Shown: one piece after another, positions 32,808 through 44,990 of the stretch
Layout of the letters: each line of letters opens with the position of its first letter
How positions within the stretch are numbered: the first letter of the stretch is position 1
DNA from: Dipteronia dyeriana
Taxonomy: Eukaryota > Streptophyta > Magnoliopsida > Sapindales > Sapindaceae
Length of the DNA: 64,000 bases
Assembly: GCA_032871835.1 (NCBI GenBank)
Contig: CM065299.1
Span: 79,014,204 to 79,078,203 of the forward strand
Direction of reading: 5' to 3'
The notes under the pieces: generated by a model
Databases searched by the model: none
What the model saw: the letters and a program-made list of their open reading frames with translations, nothing else
What the model was told of the DNA's origin: nothing
Made by a program: the position numbers and the translations under genes

Positions 32808-33770
32808 GTATGTACGTGCGTGTGTGTGAGTGTGAGTGTGCGTGCGTGCGTGCGTGTGAGAGTGGTGTATTTATGCGTTCATGCATGTGTGTGAGTGTGC
32901 TTGTTGAGTTCATGCGTTCATGTGTGCGTACGTGCGTGCGTGGGTTCGTGCATGCACACATGCGTTCGTGGGTACGTGCATACGTTTGTGTGTGCGTGTT
33001 GGCATGCGTGCATGCGCTCACTCGTGTGTGCTTACAGACGTGCATGCGGCATACGGGCATGCATGCATGCTTGTGTCCGTGCGAGAGTTTATGCATGCAT
33101 ACGTCTGTGCGTGCAGGCGAGCGTACATATATGCGTGCGTGTGTGCGTGCATCCTAACATGCATACGAATGTGCAATTGTGCGTGCAAACTTATATGCAA
33201 GCTTGGATCCGTACGAGCGTTCTTGCACACATGAGTTTGTGCGTGCGTGAGTCCTTGAGTGTGTTCATGCGTGTGTGCTTGTGTGAGTGCATGCATGCAT
33301 CCGAGCGTGCATGTGTGAGTGAATGCGTGAGTGCTTGTGTGCAAGCGTGCGCATGTGTGTGCTTATATTCACGTGTGCGTTTACAAGTTTGTGCATGCGT
33401 CCAGGCGTACGTGCGTGCGTGCAGGCATGCGTTCGTGTATGCGTTTGTACTTTTATGCGTGCGTGCGTGAGTTTGTGCGTGCGATTGTGTGTTTATGCAT
33501 GTGTGCGGACGTGCATGTGTATGTACGTGCGCCTAAGCTTGCGTTTGTGCATGAGTGCATGAATGCGAGTATGCGTGTGCAAGTGTGTGCATTTGTGCGT
33601 TTGTGTATGCATGTGTGCGAGTGCCCGTGCATGCATGCGTGGTGCGTGGGTCCTTGCGTTCGTGCATGTGTGCATCCTTACATGTGAACGTGCTGGCGTG
33701 CGTGAGATCGTGTGTGCGATCGTGCATGCATGCCTGGGTGTGTGCGTACACGTGAGTGCATGCGTGCATG
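32808..33770. repeat. Degenerate TGCG/TGTG/TGCA tract, right part
   Basis: Continuation of 23609-26124 beyond the A1 element, same composition and rhythm. It ends abruptly at ~33770, where B protease sequence begins (TACCACATCAT on plus). Total tract without the insertion is about 3.5 kb. Confidence 0.92.
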
Positions 33771-34460
33771 AGTACCACATCATACCAACCATCATCCTTA
33801 TATCTACCAATTGAAAAAGAAATTAACACTTGCCGAATTACCTTCATAATACCACTATCATTCAGCCATTGTAACTTGTACGGTTTTGGATGTTTAATAG
33901 TAGATAATTTCTGTTTCTCCACAAGCAAGGTACTTGCCACATTTGTACAACTTCCACTATCAACAATCACATCACACAACTTGTTAGCAATCAAACAATG
34001 AGTATGAAACAAATTTTCATGTTGCTCACCTTGTTCATTATTTTTACTTTGCAAACTAAGTGTGCGTTGTACAACCAAATTTTCTCCACTAGCATACTCT
34101 ACATCACTAGCATCTTCTAAATGTGGCATGTCATCTTCATCCTCTCTCTCACTTTCTGATTCAACTGTCCCATCCCTCATGATCAATACCCTTTTATTAG
34201 GACATTCACGTGCCACATGACCATGTCCAAGGCACTTAAAACACTTAATGCATCTAGTTTGATTATGTTGATTCTCACTTCTACCCTTACCGCCTATTTC
34301 TTTTTTGCTTTTAGTTTCATCTATTTTAGGCATAACAATGGGTCTATCATCCTTTTTACTCCAATTTGGTTTTCAAGAAGAAGAAGAACCTGAATAAGGT
34401 TTTGAATCATACCTGATGCCTTTTCTTTTGCGTTGCCTTTCAATCTTCATAGCCACACCC
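33771..34460 (-). pseudogene. Outer B element: gag zinc knuckle and protease, partial
   Basis: Minus strand. A CCHC knuckle (CFKCLGHGHVARECPNKR), an acidic spacer, and protease with IVDSGSCTN (normal DSG) down to SIGRYKDDG, where the TGCG tract cuts it. At 34460 the gag side is joined to a 49-bp stub of an A1 LTR across shared CCCA. The open frame that runs on into the tract down to 33533 is a chance fusion. Confidence 0.87.
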
Positions 34461-34509
34461 AACCAAAACATGCAATGGATCATTTGATGCAGCCACCTTG
34501 TTCTCATCA

Positions 34510-35453
34510 TTCCCTCCCTCTTGAAAAGGATTTGTCCTCAAATCGTCACCTACATCAAAAGGAGACAAATCAGAAACATTGAAGCTTGCACTAACATTGT
34601 ACTCGCTTGGAAGATCCAACTTGTATGTGTTGTCATTGAATCTTTCAATCACTTGAAATGGGCCATCATCCCTTGGAAGTAGTTTAGAACTCTGTTGGGC
34701 TAGAAATTGTACCTTCCACATATGCAACCACACCCAATCATCGGGCTCAAACACAACCTTCTTACACCCTTTATTTGCTTGATTGGAGTATTGCTCAGTT
34801 CGCCTCTCTACGTTTTGCTGAGTCTTTTCATGGATTTGCTTAACAAAATCTGCATTTTTGTTTCCAATCAAGTTAACATGCTCGTTCACAGGTAAAGGAA
34901 TTAAATCCAAAGTAGTCAATGGGTTAAAACCATACACAATTTCTAAAGGAGAAAAATGAGTTATAGAATGCACGCTCCTATTAAAAGCAAACTCTACATG
35001 CGGCAGACAATCCTCCCATGTTTTCAAGTTCTTTTGTATTATAGCACGCAACAAGGTAGATAAAGTCCTATTAACTACTTCAGTTTGGCCATCAGTTTGT
35101 GGATGACAAGTAGTAGAAAATAAAAATTTAGTGCCTAACTTACCCCACAGAGTCTTCCAAAAGAAGCTTAAGAACTTAGCATCTCCATCCGAAACAAGGG
35201 TCTTAGGCATGCCATGCAATCTCACAATTTCTTTGAAAAACAAATCAGCAATATGTGATGCATCATCGGTTTTATGACAAGGAATGAAATGTGCCATTTT
35301 AGAAAACCTATCAACAACCACATATATAGAGTCCCTACCCCTTTTTGACCTAGGCAAACCCAACACAAAATCCATAGAAATATCAATCCAAGGTTCACTA
35401 GGTATAGGAAAAGGAGTAGACAATCCATGAGGCTTAATCCTAGACTTGGCTTG
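34510..35453 (-). pseudogene. A1 (second copy) integrase core and C-terminus
   Basis: Open for 327 codons from 35423. [39 protein letters not shown] (usually VSDRD), [45 protein letters not shown], then a short run into the LTR stub and the outer gag. The catalytic DDE residues are still present. It is joined to the zinc-binding half at 42660 across TSD GCTTG. Confidence 0.9.
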
Positions 35454-36464
35454 TGATGGAAATCATTAACTTAGACACCATACACCCCAATGGCTAAAGA
35501 GCTATGATACATATGGAATGCAATTTAACACCCTCCAACTAATTGAAACAAACCCGATCGTTCAAGATTGAAGTAAGAGAAACTATTCTAATCACTTTAT
35601 CAATGGAATAATGATAAAAGCTAATTAGAACAGCACTTTGATTTCCCCATAATGCCACAAACTATGAAGTTTGATAAGTTTAAAGGCAAAACAAAAATTT
35701 TGTGGTTGTTGAACGCCACAAGATGAATAAGCTTCATAAGTTCCAAAGTTCATGCAAGAACTTAAAAACAAAACACTCACAAAGTGCTCAAATAAGTTTA
35801 TATTACTCAAATCTCTCCCTTACATAGAAAAAGCAGCCTTGTTTATATAGAACAAAGGCCAAGGACAATACAACACAAATATAACTGCCCATTAAATGTG
35901 TAACCTCCCCACTAAATGTGTAACCTCCCACTAAATGACATTTAGACCATGAATAATGGCCATAAAGTATTCAGCCTTTGTAACATCTTATTCCTAATCA
36001 AAGAACACATGAACTCACCCAACACAAAAACTCAAACTATTCATAAAATAAGCCCACAAAACCCAACACAATTAAACCCAAACTAATAAGAAAATTAGCT
36101 CACAAAACCCAACATAATTAAACCCAAACTAATTATAAAATAGGCCCACAAAATCCAACATGGCCGAATGGCCTTTTATTCTTCAACATAGGCTAGAATA
36201 CTTCATTCTAACAAGGCTGGACTCTTGTCTTCGGGATTTGGACTTGTTTGAAACATGTTAACCATTTTATACTCTTCTTGCATCCTTAGAACCTTGACCA
36301 AAACTTGACTAGCTTGCTCCTTCCAAATGCTTCCCATTAAACAAGTTAAGGCTTCTTTTATCCTTTTAGCTTTAGCTCTTGTCATTGGTCCGCCATGAAT
36401 GGTTAAAGGATCTGGATCTTTTCCAACCTTAGCCGAATTGTGATCAACTGGTTGGTCCTCATCA
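35454..36464 (-). repeat. 3' LTR of the complete B element
   Basis: 1011 bp, TGATGGAAATC...CCTCATCA on the plus strand. It includes the last ~87 codons of the polyprotein. A polypurine tract (minus-strand run of A/G) follows at 36465-36485. Confidence 0.95.
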
Positions 36465-36970
36465 TTCCCGTTTTCCTCGAAAGGATTCGTCCTCGAATCA
36501 GCACCTTCATCACCTACATCAAACAAAGACAAATCAGAAACATTGAAAGTTGCACTAACATTGCCATACTCACTTGGTAGTTCCAGCTTGTATGCATTGT
36601 CATTGATTCTTTGAAGGACTCGAAATGGTCCATCCCCTCTTGGCATGAGTTTAGACTTTCGTTGGTTAGGAAATCTTTCCTTCCTCAAGTGTACCCAGAC
36701 CCAATCACCATGTTCAAATACTACTTGCTTTCGGCCATTGTTGTGTTGCTTCTCATATTGTAGAGTTTTCTTTTCAATTTGTGTACGCATCTTTTCATGC
36801 AAGGCTTTGACAAAATCAGTTTTTTGCTTACCATCCAAATTAGCTCTTTCCAAAAGTAAAGGTAGTAAATCCATAGGAGATAATGGATTGAACCCGTACA
36901 CAACTTCAAATGGTGAATGGTTTGTTTTAGCATGCACACTTCGATTAAAAGCAAACTCCACATGTGGCAA
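36203..36970 (-). pseudogene. B integrase C-terminus extending into the 3' LTR
   Basis: 255 codons: [74 protein letters not shown] over the polypurine tract, then within the [22 protein letters not shown], and ...NMFQTSPNPEDKSPALLE stop. The frame is cut from the rest of integrase by a TAG at ~36980 (Trp in relatives). A1 has the same layout. Confidence 0.85.
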
Positions 36971-36979
36971 ACATTCCTC

Positions 36980-38623
36980 CTAATTTTTCAACTTCATTTG
37001 AATTATGGCCCTCAAAAGCATTGATAAAGTTCTGTTTACCACCTCTGTTTGTCCATCTGTTTGTGGATGACAAGTGGTTGAATACAGCAGCTTTGTACCC
37101 AACTTTCTCCAAAGCGTTTTCCAAAAGTGGCTAAGGAACTTCACATCTCTATCACTCACAATTGTCCTTGGAATTCCATGTAACCTCACAATTTCTCTGA
37201 AGAACAGCCCTGCAACAAAAGTTGCATCATCTGTTTTGTGGCAAGGAATGAAATGCGCCATCCTGCTGAACCTGTCAACAACAACGAAAATAGAATCTCT
37301 CCCCCCTTTTGACCTAGGTAATCCCAAGACAAAGTCCATTGATATATCAATCCAAGGCTCACTAGGTATAGGAAGAGGAGTATACAGCCCATGAGGCATT
37401 ACTTTAGATTTTGCTCGTTTGCAAGTAATGCATCTCTCACATATTCTCTCAACGTCTCTTTTCATGTGTGGCCAAAAGAAATGATCACTTAACACACCCA
37501 AAGTCTTTTTAACTCCAAAATGCCCCATTAACCCGCCACTATGTGCCTCTCTCACAAGCAATTCTCTCATTGAACATCTAGGAACACACAGCTTGTTTTC
37601 TTTGAAAAGAAAACCATCATGCCTAAAGAACTTGTCAAAACCCCATTGCTCACATACCCCATAAACATTAGTAAAATCAAAGTCAGAATTGTATAAGTCT
37701 TTAATGTACTCAAAACCCAATAATTTTGCATCAAGTTTAGAAATTAGAGCATACCTTCCAGAAAGAGCATCGGCAACCACATTCTCCTTACCTTGTTTGT
37801 ACTTGATGATGTATGGAAAGGATTCACTAAACTCCACCCATTTTGCATGCCTACGGCTTAGCTTTCCTTGTCCTTTGAGATATTTTAAGGACTCATGATC
37901 GGTGTGTATAATGAATTCCTTGTACCAAAGATAGTGCTGCCATGTCTCTAACACTTTCACCAAGGCATAAAACTCCTTATCATAAGTCGGGTAATTAAGA
38001 CTTGCTCCACTTAGCTTCTCACTAAAGAATGCAATGGGTTTGCCCTCTTGCATTAAGACTCCTCCGATACCTATTACACTTGCATCACACTCAATCTTAA
38101 AAGTTTTAGCAAAGTTAGGCAAAGCAAGCAAATGTGCTGAACTAAGTTTGTGTTTAAGCAAGTTAAAAGCATCATCTTGTTCTTTACCCCACCTAAATCC
38201 CACATTCTTTTTGATGCATTCAGTTAATGGTGTAGCAATGGTAGAAAAATCCTTAATGAATCTCCCATAAAAGCTAGCAAGACCATGAAAACTCCTTACA
38301 TTACTAACACAAGTGGGTTTCGGCCACTGCCTAATAACTTTCACTTTTTCTTGATCAACATGTATTCCTTTATCATTAACAACATAACAAAGAAAAGTAA
38401 GTTCATTAGTGCAAAAATTGCATTTCTTTAGATTAGCATATAACTTTTCTTTCCTAAGCACATCAAAAACAGCCTTTAAATGTGTTACATGCTCGTCTAA
38501 ATTTTTGCTATACACAAGTATATCATCAAAATAAACTACTACAAACTTTCCAATGTAAGCACGCAAAACATGGTTCATCAATCTCATAAAAGTACTAGGT
38601 GCGTTAGCTAGGCCAAAAGGCAT
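36980..38623 (-). pseudogene. B pol: RT (second half), RNase H, integrase
   Basis: 547 open codons. [17 protein letters not shown] at residues 31-34, [16 protein letters not shown], RNase [11 protein letters not shown] and [19 protein letters not shown], integrase zinc module ([15 protein letters not shown] ... CITC), [17 protein letters not shown] and GQTEVVNR. Catalytic residues look intact. A 1-bp loss near 38630 separates it from the first half of RT. Confidence 0.92.
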
Positions 38624-38625
38624 TA

Positions 38626-39984
38626 CTAACCATTCAATAGACCATGTTTAGTTTTGAAAGCGGTTTTCCATTCATCACCCTCATGCATTCTTATTTGATG
38701 ATATCCAGATTTCAAATCAATCTTTGAAAACACACAAGAACCATGCAATTCATCCACCATATCATCTAACCTAGGGATAGGATGTCTATACTTTACCGTG
38801 ATTTTTTTGATGGTTCGACTTACAACACACATTCTCCAAGAACCATCCTTTTTAGGTACCAATAAAACAGGAACCGCACAAGGACTCATGCTTTCACGTA
38901 CATATCCCTTTTCCATAAGCTCACTTACTTGCTTTTGGATTTCCTTGGTCTCTTCGGGGTAGCATCTATATGCTGGCCTATTTGGTATGCTTACACCCGG
39001 AATAAAATCAATTTGATGTTCAATTCCTCTAATTGGTGGCAAACCAATAGGAACATCTTCAGGAAAGAGATCCTCATTTTTCTGCAAAATATCAACAATA
39101 ACACTAGGCAAACTCTTGTTAATTTCATTAGAAACAATTAAAACATCCTTGTACATAAGTACAAGTAAGGGCTGCCTTATGGTTAATGCTTTCTTCACAT
39201 CACACATTTTTGCATAAACACTCATTTTTCTTTCACTCAAGCCTTCCTTGTTTTCTCTCCCCTTGTGTTTCCCATTGGTCTCATTTTTACCACTCAACTC
39301 ACCTTTTTTTTTCTCTCTTTCTTGCTCCCTTCCCAAAGTTTCAGCTAATGAAGATTCAAGCTCTTCATATTGTTGTTTTATACGCATTTGGTCATCAAAA
39401 ATTGTCTTTGGAGGCAAAGGTCCAAGTTGGTATTTCTGTCCCTCCATGATCAAAGAATAACGGTTCTTAAACCCATCATGCATTACCCTTCGATCATATT
39501 GCCATGGTCTCCCCAATAACATGTGACCAGCATACATAGGTACCACATCACACCAAACATCATCCTTATATCTACCAATTGAAAAAGAAATTAACATTTG
39601 CCGATTTACCTTCACAACACCACTATCATTCAACCATTGTAACTTGTATGGTTTTGGATGTTTAATAGTAGGTAATTTCAGTTTCTCCACAAGCAAGGTA
39701 CTTGCCATATTTGTACAACTTCCACTATCCACAATCACATTACACAACTTGTTAGCAATCAAACAATGAGTATGAAACAAATTTTCACGTTGCTCACCGT
39801 GTTCATTATTTTTACTTTGCAAACTAAGTGTGTGTTGTACAACCGAATTTTCTCCACTAGCATACTCGACATCACTAGAATCTTCTAAATGTGGCATGTC
39901 ATCTTCATCCTCTATCTCACTTTCTGATTCAACTGTCCCATCCCTCATGATCATTACCCTTTTATTAGGACATTCACGTGCCAC
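38626..39984 (-). pseudogene. B gag end, protease and first half of RT
   Basis: 452 open codons: end of the zinc knuckle (ARECPNKRV), an acidic spacer, protease IVDSGSCTNMAS and MLLGRPWQYDR, a Glu/Lys-rich linker (LAETLGREQEREKKKGELSG), LLVLMYKDVLIVSNEINKSL, then RT ([29 protein letters not shown]). The VSRTIKKI segment replaces the usual DCRAINNI, so a conserved RT Asp is lost. The frame ends at KHGLLNG. Confidence 0.9.
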
Positions 39985-40083
39985 ATGTCCATGTCCAAGG
40001 CACTTGAAACACTTAATGCCTCTAGTTTGATTAGGTTGATTCTCACCTCTACCCTTGCTACCTATTTCATTTTTGCTTTTAGT

Positions 40084-41001
40084 TTAATCAATTTTAGGCT
40101 TAACAATGGGTTTATCATCTTTTTTACCCCAATTTGGTTTCCAAGAAGAAGAAGAACCTGAATAAGGTTTTGAATCATACCTGATGCCTTTTCTTTTGAG
40201 TTGCCTTTCAATCTTTATGGCCACACCCACCATGTCCTCAATCTCCACATAATGTTGTAACTCCATATGATCAGCAATGTTCTTGTTTAACCCACTCAAA
40301 AACCGAGCCATGGTGGCCTCACGGTCCTCCTCCACATTAGCCCTTATCATAGTTATCTCCATTTCTTTGTGATATTCTTCTACACTCATGGAACCTTGTG
40401 TCAAAGTTTGTAACCGTTGATGCAAATCCCTGTAGTAATGGCTAGGGACAAATCTCCTCCTCATGATTTGTTTCATCTCCAACCAAGTCTCTACGAGTCT
40501 TTCACCATTTCTACGCATGTCTTTACACAATTGATCCCACCAAAAAATAGCATAAATTCAACAGCAGCTAGTTTTACCTTTTTCTCTTCGGAGTAATTAT
40601 GACATTCAAATATCAGCTCCACTTTTCGTTCCCATTCAAAATAGGCATCCGGATTGATCTTCCCTTGAAAATGAGGAATTTTCATTTTGATGCTGCCGAT
40701 GTTTCGGTCCACACCATCAAAACGTCCTCTCCTAGCTTGTCTTCTAGGATTAACGTCTAGACCAATGATGGTAGCTTGGCCATCATCCGTGTCTTCTCCA
40801 CCATCATATACATCATTGACAAAGGCTGGTTGTCTTCCACGTCGTGGTTCTCTTTGCAATCTGGTAATTGCTTCATCATGTCTTTCTAGACGATCTCCTA
40901 CATCTCTCATCACTTTGAACATACGTTCAAATTGTTGCTGCATTGCTTGAATCACTTGATCATTTGAGGAAGAAATCACTTCTTTATCTTTGTTAGATAT
41001 G
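40084..41001 (-). pseudogene. B gag, start codon lost and frameshifted
   Basis: The region homologous to MSNKDKEVSSSSND in the copy at 58374 reads ATA instead of ATG at ~41001. First part 40491-40979 (QQQFERMFKVMRDVGDRLER, FQGKINPDAYFEWERKVELI) and second part 40084-40530 (RRRFVPSHYYRDLHQRLQTL, KIERQLKRKGIRYDSK) are in different frames. A TAA after KPKID interrupts the join to the zinc knuckle. Confidence 0.88.
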
Positions 41002-41648
41002 TTTAAAACCTGAAAGAAATAAAAGTTAGAACAGCCTCACAATCACTCCCTCACGTGTTTCTCTCAAAGAATTGTTTCACACCACTCGTGTTTCACACAA
41101 TAATTTGGCTTTTCTCGATGCAAATCTCACCACTCTTGCCTTTTACCTCTCTTGTTTTGTTCTTTAGGTTCTTAGATTAACTAAGGTCCTTTTAAACAAA
41201 CAATTCAGATTATGGCAAATTCAACGGAGTGAAATTGGGTAGGTCTAAAAAAAACAAATAAAAGGTAGGCCACTTAAAGTAAACAAAGATTAGAACTGAA
41301 ATATCAATTTCTCTCCCAAATAGAATTCTATTTGTTTTGGTTAAGATGACAATATTTAAATATTTCCCAAACCGAAACAAGAACGATATGAACAAAGAAA
41401 GATTTTTGGAATTTTACAAGAATTCCTTGAATCCGCAATACTTTTTTTTTTTGTTTTTTTTTCGTCTTTTTGTTTCTACGGAAAACAAAGAAGAATGATA
41501 ATAACCTCAAGAAGCACAAATATTAAGATGAATTATAGATACGGTGCTATAAGATGAAGAAGAAAAGAAAGTGAGAAAAAAAAACTAAAAGAACAACAAA
41601 TAAATGGATATGCAAACCTCAAACTTGAGCCAAGCTCTGATACCAAAA
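41002..41648 (-). other. B 5' leader and primer-binding site
   Basis: Non-coding. PBS exact at 41634-41645 (minus strand), three bases from the LTR. A possible leader intron: donor GAG/GTTTGCATATCC at ~41619, and an acceptor region with CAG/GTTTTAAACAT before gag (T-tract partly lost in this copy). It contains T/A homopolymer runs at 41445-41465. Confidence 0.8.
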
Positions 41649-42659
41649 TGATGGAAATCATTAACTTAGCAACCATACACCCCAATAGCTAAAGAGCTAT
41701 GATACATATGGAATGCAATTTAACACCCTCCAACTAATTGAAACAAACCCGATCGTTCAAGATTGAAGTAAGAGAAACTATTCTAATCACTTTAACAATG
41801 GAATGATGATAAAAGCTAATTAGAACAGCACTTTGATTTCCCCATAACGCCACAAACTATGAAGATTGATAAGTTTAAAGGCAAAACAAAAATTTTGAGG
41901 TTGTTGAACGCCACAAGCTGAATAAGCTTGATAAGTTCCAAAGTTCATGCAAGAACTTAAAAACAAAACACTCACAAAAGTGCTCAAATAAGTTTATATT
42001 ACTCAAATCTCTCCCTTACATAGAAAAAGCAGCCTTGTTTATATAGAACAAAGGCCAAGGACAATACAACACAAATATAACTGCCCATTAAATGTGTAAC
42101 CTCCCACTAAATGTGTAACCTCCCACTAAATGACATTTAGACCATGAATAATGGCCATAAAGTATTCAGCCTTTGTAACATCTTATTCTTAATCAAAGAA
42201 CGCATGAACTTACCCAACACAAAAACCCAAACTCTTCATAAAATAAGCCCACAAAACCCAACACAATTAAACCCAAACTAATAAGAAAATTAGCTCACAA
42301 AACCCAACATAATTAAACCCAAAGTAATTATAAAATAGGCCCACAAAACCCAACATGGCCGAATGGCCTTTTATTCTTCTAGATAGGCTAGAATACTTCA
42401 TTCTAACAAAGCTGGACTCTTGTCTTCGGGATTTGGACTTGTTTGAAACATGTTAACCATTTTATACTTTTCTTGCATCCTTAGAACCTTGACCAAATCT
42501 TAACTAGCTTGCTCCTTCCAAATGCATCCCATTAAACAAGTTAAGGCTTCTTTTATCTTTTTAGCTTTAGCTCTTGTCTTTGGTCCTCTATGAATGGTTA
42601 AAGGATCTGGATCTTTTACAACCTTAGCCGAATTGTGATCAACTGGTTGGTCCTCATCA
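41649..42659 (-). repeat. 5' LTR of the complete B element
   Basis: 1011 bp, matching 35454-36464 base for base in length. TATATAAAC promoter on the minus strand near 42033-42045, stem-loop motifs near 41848-41943. Confidence 0.95.
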
Positions 42660-44290
42660 GCTTGTCTACAAGTAATGCATTTCTCACAGATTCTTTCTAC
42701 ATCACGTTTCATATGAGGCCAAAAAAAATGTTCATGCAAAGTATCTAGCATCTTAGCTACACCATAATGCCCCATCAAACCTCCCCCATGAGCTTCTCTA
42801 ACAAGCAATTCATGCAAAGAACTCTTAGGCACACATAATTTAGTTTCTCTAAAAAAAAATCCATCATGCCTATAAAATTTACCAAATGCAGCCTTTTCAC
42901 ATGCATTGAACACATTGCCAAAATCAGAATCTTCCACATACAATTGTTTAATGTATTCAAAACCAAACAATTTAGCATCCAAAGTAGAAAGTAGAACGTA
43001 CCTTCTTGACAGAGCATCAACAACCACGTTTTCCTTACCCTTTTTGTACTTGATCACATATGGAAATGTTTCAATGAACTCCACTCACTTGGCATGCCGC
43101 TTATTAAGCTTGTGTTGCCCCTTTATATGCTTCATGGACTCATGATCCGTGTGAATCACAAATTCTTTTGGCCAAAGGTAGTGTGGCCAAGTTTCTAATG
43201 CTCTAATCAAAGCGTACATCTCCTTGTCATAGGTAGGATAATTCAAGGCTGCTCCACTTATCTTCTCACTAAAATATGCAATGGGACGACCTTCTTGCAT
43301 TAGAACAGCTCCAATACCTATTCCTGAAGCATCACACTCAATCTCAAAAGTTTTAGCAAAGTCAGGCAAAGCAAGCAAAGATGCATTAGTTAATTTTTCC
43401 TTAATCAAGTTAAATGCCTTTTCTTGTTCATTACCCAACTTAAAACCCACATTCTTTTTTATAACTTCGATTAAAGGTGCAGCTACACTACTAAAATCTT
43501 TCACAAACCTCCTATAAAAACTAGTCAACCCATGAAAACTTCTAACTTGTCCCACATTGGTAGGTTTCGGCCACTCCTTAATTGCCTTAACCTTTTCTTC
43601 ATCAACCCTTATTCCCGTAGCACTAACAACAAAACCCAGAAATACAAGTTTATCTTGCAAAAGGTGCACTTTTTGAGATTAGCAAACAACTTTTCTGTTC
43701 TTAAAACACCTAAAACAAGTTTTAAATGTTGAACATGCTCATCCAAGTTTTTGCTATAAATCAGAATGTCATCAAAATAAACAACCACAAACTTTCCAAT
43801 AAAAGCACGCAAACCATGGTTCATTAATCTCATGAAAGTACTTGGTGCATTAGTTAATCCAAAAGGCATAACTAACCACTCATATAATCCATATTTTGTT
43901 TTGAAAGCAGTTTTCCACTCATCATCTTCCTTCATCCTAATTTGATGATATCCACTTTTAAGATCAATTTTAGTAAAAACAATAGAACCATATAATTCAT
44001 CAAGCATATCATCTAATCTAGGAATAGGATGTCGATACTTTACAGTGATATTGTTGATGGCACGACAATCAACGCACATCCTCCATGTTCCATCCTTCTT
44101 TGGCATAGACAACACGAGAAAACGCACAAGGACTCATGCTCTCACATACATACCCTTTTTCCATGAGCTCACTAACCTGCCTTTGAAGCTCCTTTGTCAC
44201 CTCATGATTACTTCTATATGCTGGAATATTTGGGATGGGTGCTCTAGGCACAAAGTCATTTTGGTTCTAAATCCCCCTTATTGGTGGTAA
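42660..44290 (-). pseudogene. A1 (second copy) RT, RNase H and integrase zinc module
   Basis: Sense order: IPRAPIPNIPAYRSN (~44265), [15 protein letters not shown] frame 43609-44127 ([36 protein letters not shown]), frameshift near 43640, then 43085-43669 ([36 protein letters not shown]), a stop at 43085, and 42660-43084 (zinc module to CITCRQA) ending at the B insertion. Confidence 0.9.
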
Positions 44291-44990
44291 ACAAATAGAC
44301 ATCTCTTCGAGAAACACTTCATCAAAGTCCTGCAATAGAGAAACAACAACACTAGGCAAGGAAGGGTTAAGTTCATTAGTACTAAAGCAAGCCTCTTTGT
44401 ACAAAAGTACAATCATTGGCTGATTTGAAAATAGAGCATTTTTGACCTCACTCTCCCTTGCATAAAAGCTTACTTGTTTTCTCTCCCTTTTTTTCTCAAC
44501 AACCTATTTTTCTTTTTCATATTTTTTTTCTTTTTTGATATTTCAGAATCTTTTTTTTTCTCTCTCTTTCTTTTGAACTCTCACTATCACTCTCTTTTTT
44601 GACATCTCTCTCTTTTCTTAACCTCACTTGATCTTCATACACTTGTTTTGGGGTGAAAGGTACAAGAGTGATTTATTTTTTATTGAGGACAAAGGAGTAT
44701 CTATTGGTATACCCATCATTGGTCACATGCCTATCGAACTGCCATGTTCTCCCCAAAAGGATATGGCTCGCATTCATTGGTACCACATCACAAAGGACTT
44801 CATCTTTGTACTATCCAATTGAAAATGTCACCAACACTTGTTTAGTCACCTTGATTTCCACACTATCATTTAACCACTGTAGCTTATATGGTTTTGGATG
44901 CCTCAAAGTGGCTAAATTCAATTTCTCCAATAAATTAGTGCTAGCCACATTAGTACAACTCCAGCCCATCAATGATCATGCTACATACCT
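44291..44990 (-). pseudogene. A1 (second copy) protease and charged linker
   Basis: Remnants of LLGRTWQFDRH, KQVYEDQVRLRKERD and the Lys/Glu/Ser linker, then LLYKEACFSTNELNPSL. The protease site reads IIDGLELY after a small deletion that removes GSC and shifts the frame. Confidence 0.82.

Larger units (their letters stand above)
35454..42659 (-). mobile_element. B-family LTR retrotransposon, complete, TSD GCTTG
   Basis: 7206-bp element with two 1011-bp LTRs and identical duplications GCTTG (35449-35453 and 42660-42664) inside A1 integrase. Order in sense: LTR, PBS, leader, gag, protease, RT, RNase H, integrase, polypurine tract, LTR. About 3% difference between LTRs over the first ~390 bp compared by eye. 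Gag has lost its ATG; there are nonsense changes in gag and integrase and a frameshift in RT. Confidence 0.95.

Noticed and set aside
33533..34333. 266-codon frame joining B protease to a repeat-coded tail
   Set aside because: Chance read-through from protease into the TGCG tract at ~33770; not a designed fusion.
39186..39460. Phe/Ser-rich 70-87 codon frames on plus
   Set aside because: Antisense shadows of the B protease and Glu/Lys linker; no initiation context or homology.
42500..43084. 194-codon frame joining A1 integrase zinc module to the B LTR tail
   Set aside because: Created by the B insertion at 42660; TSD GCTTG marks the boundary.
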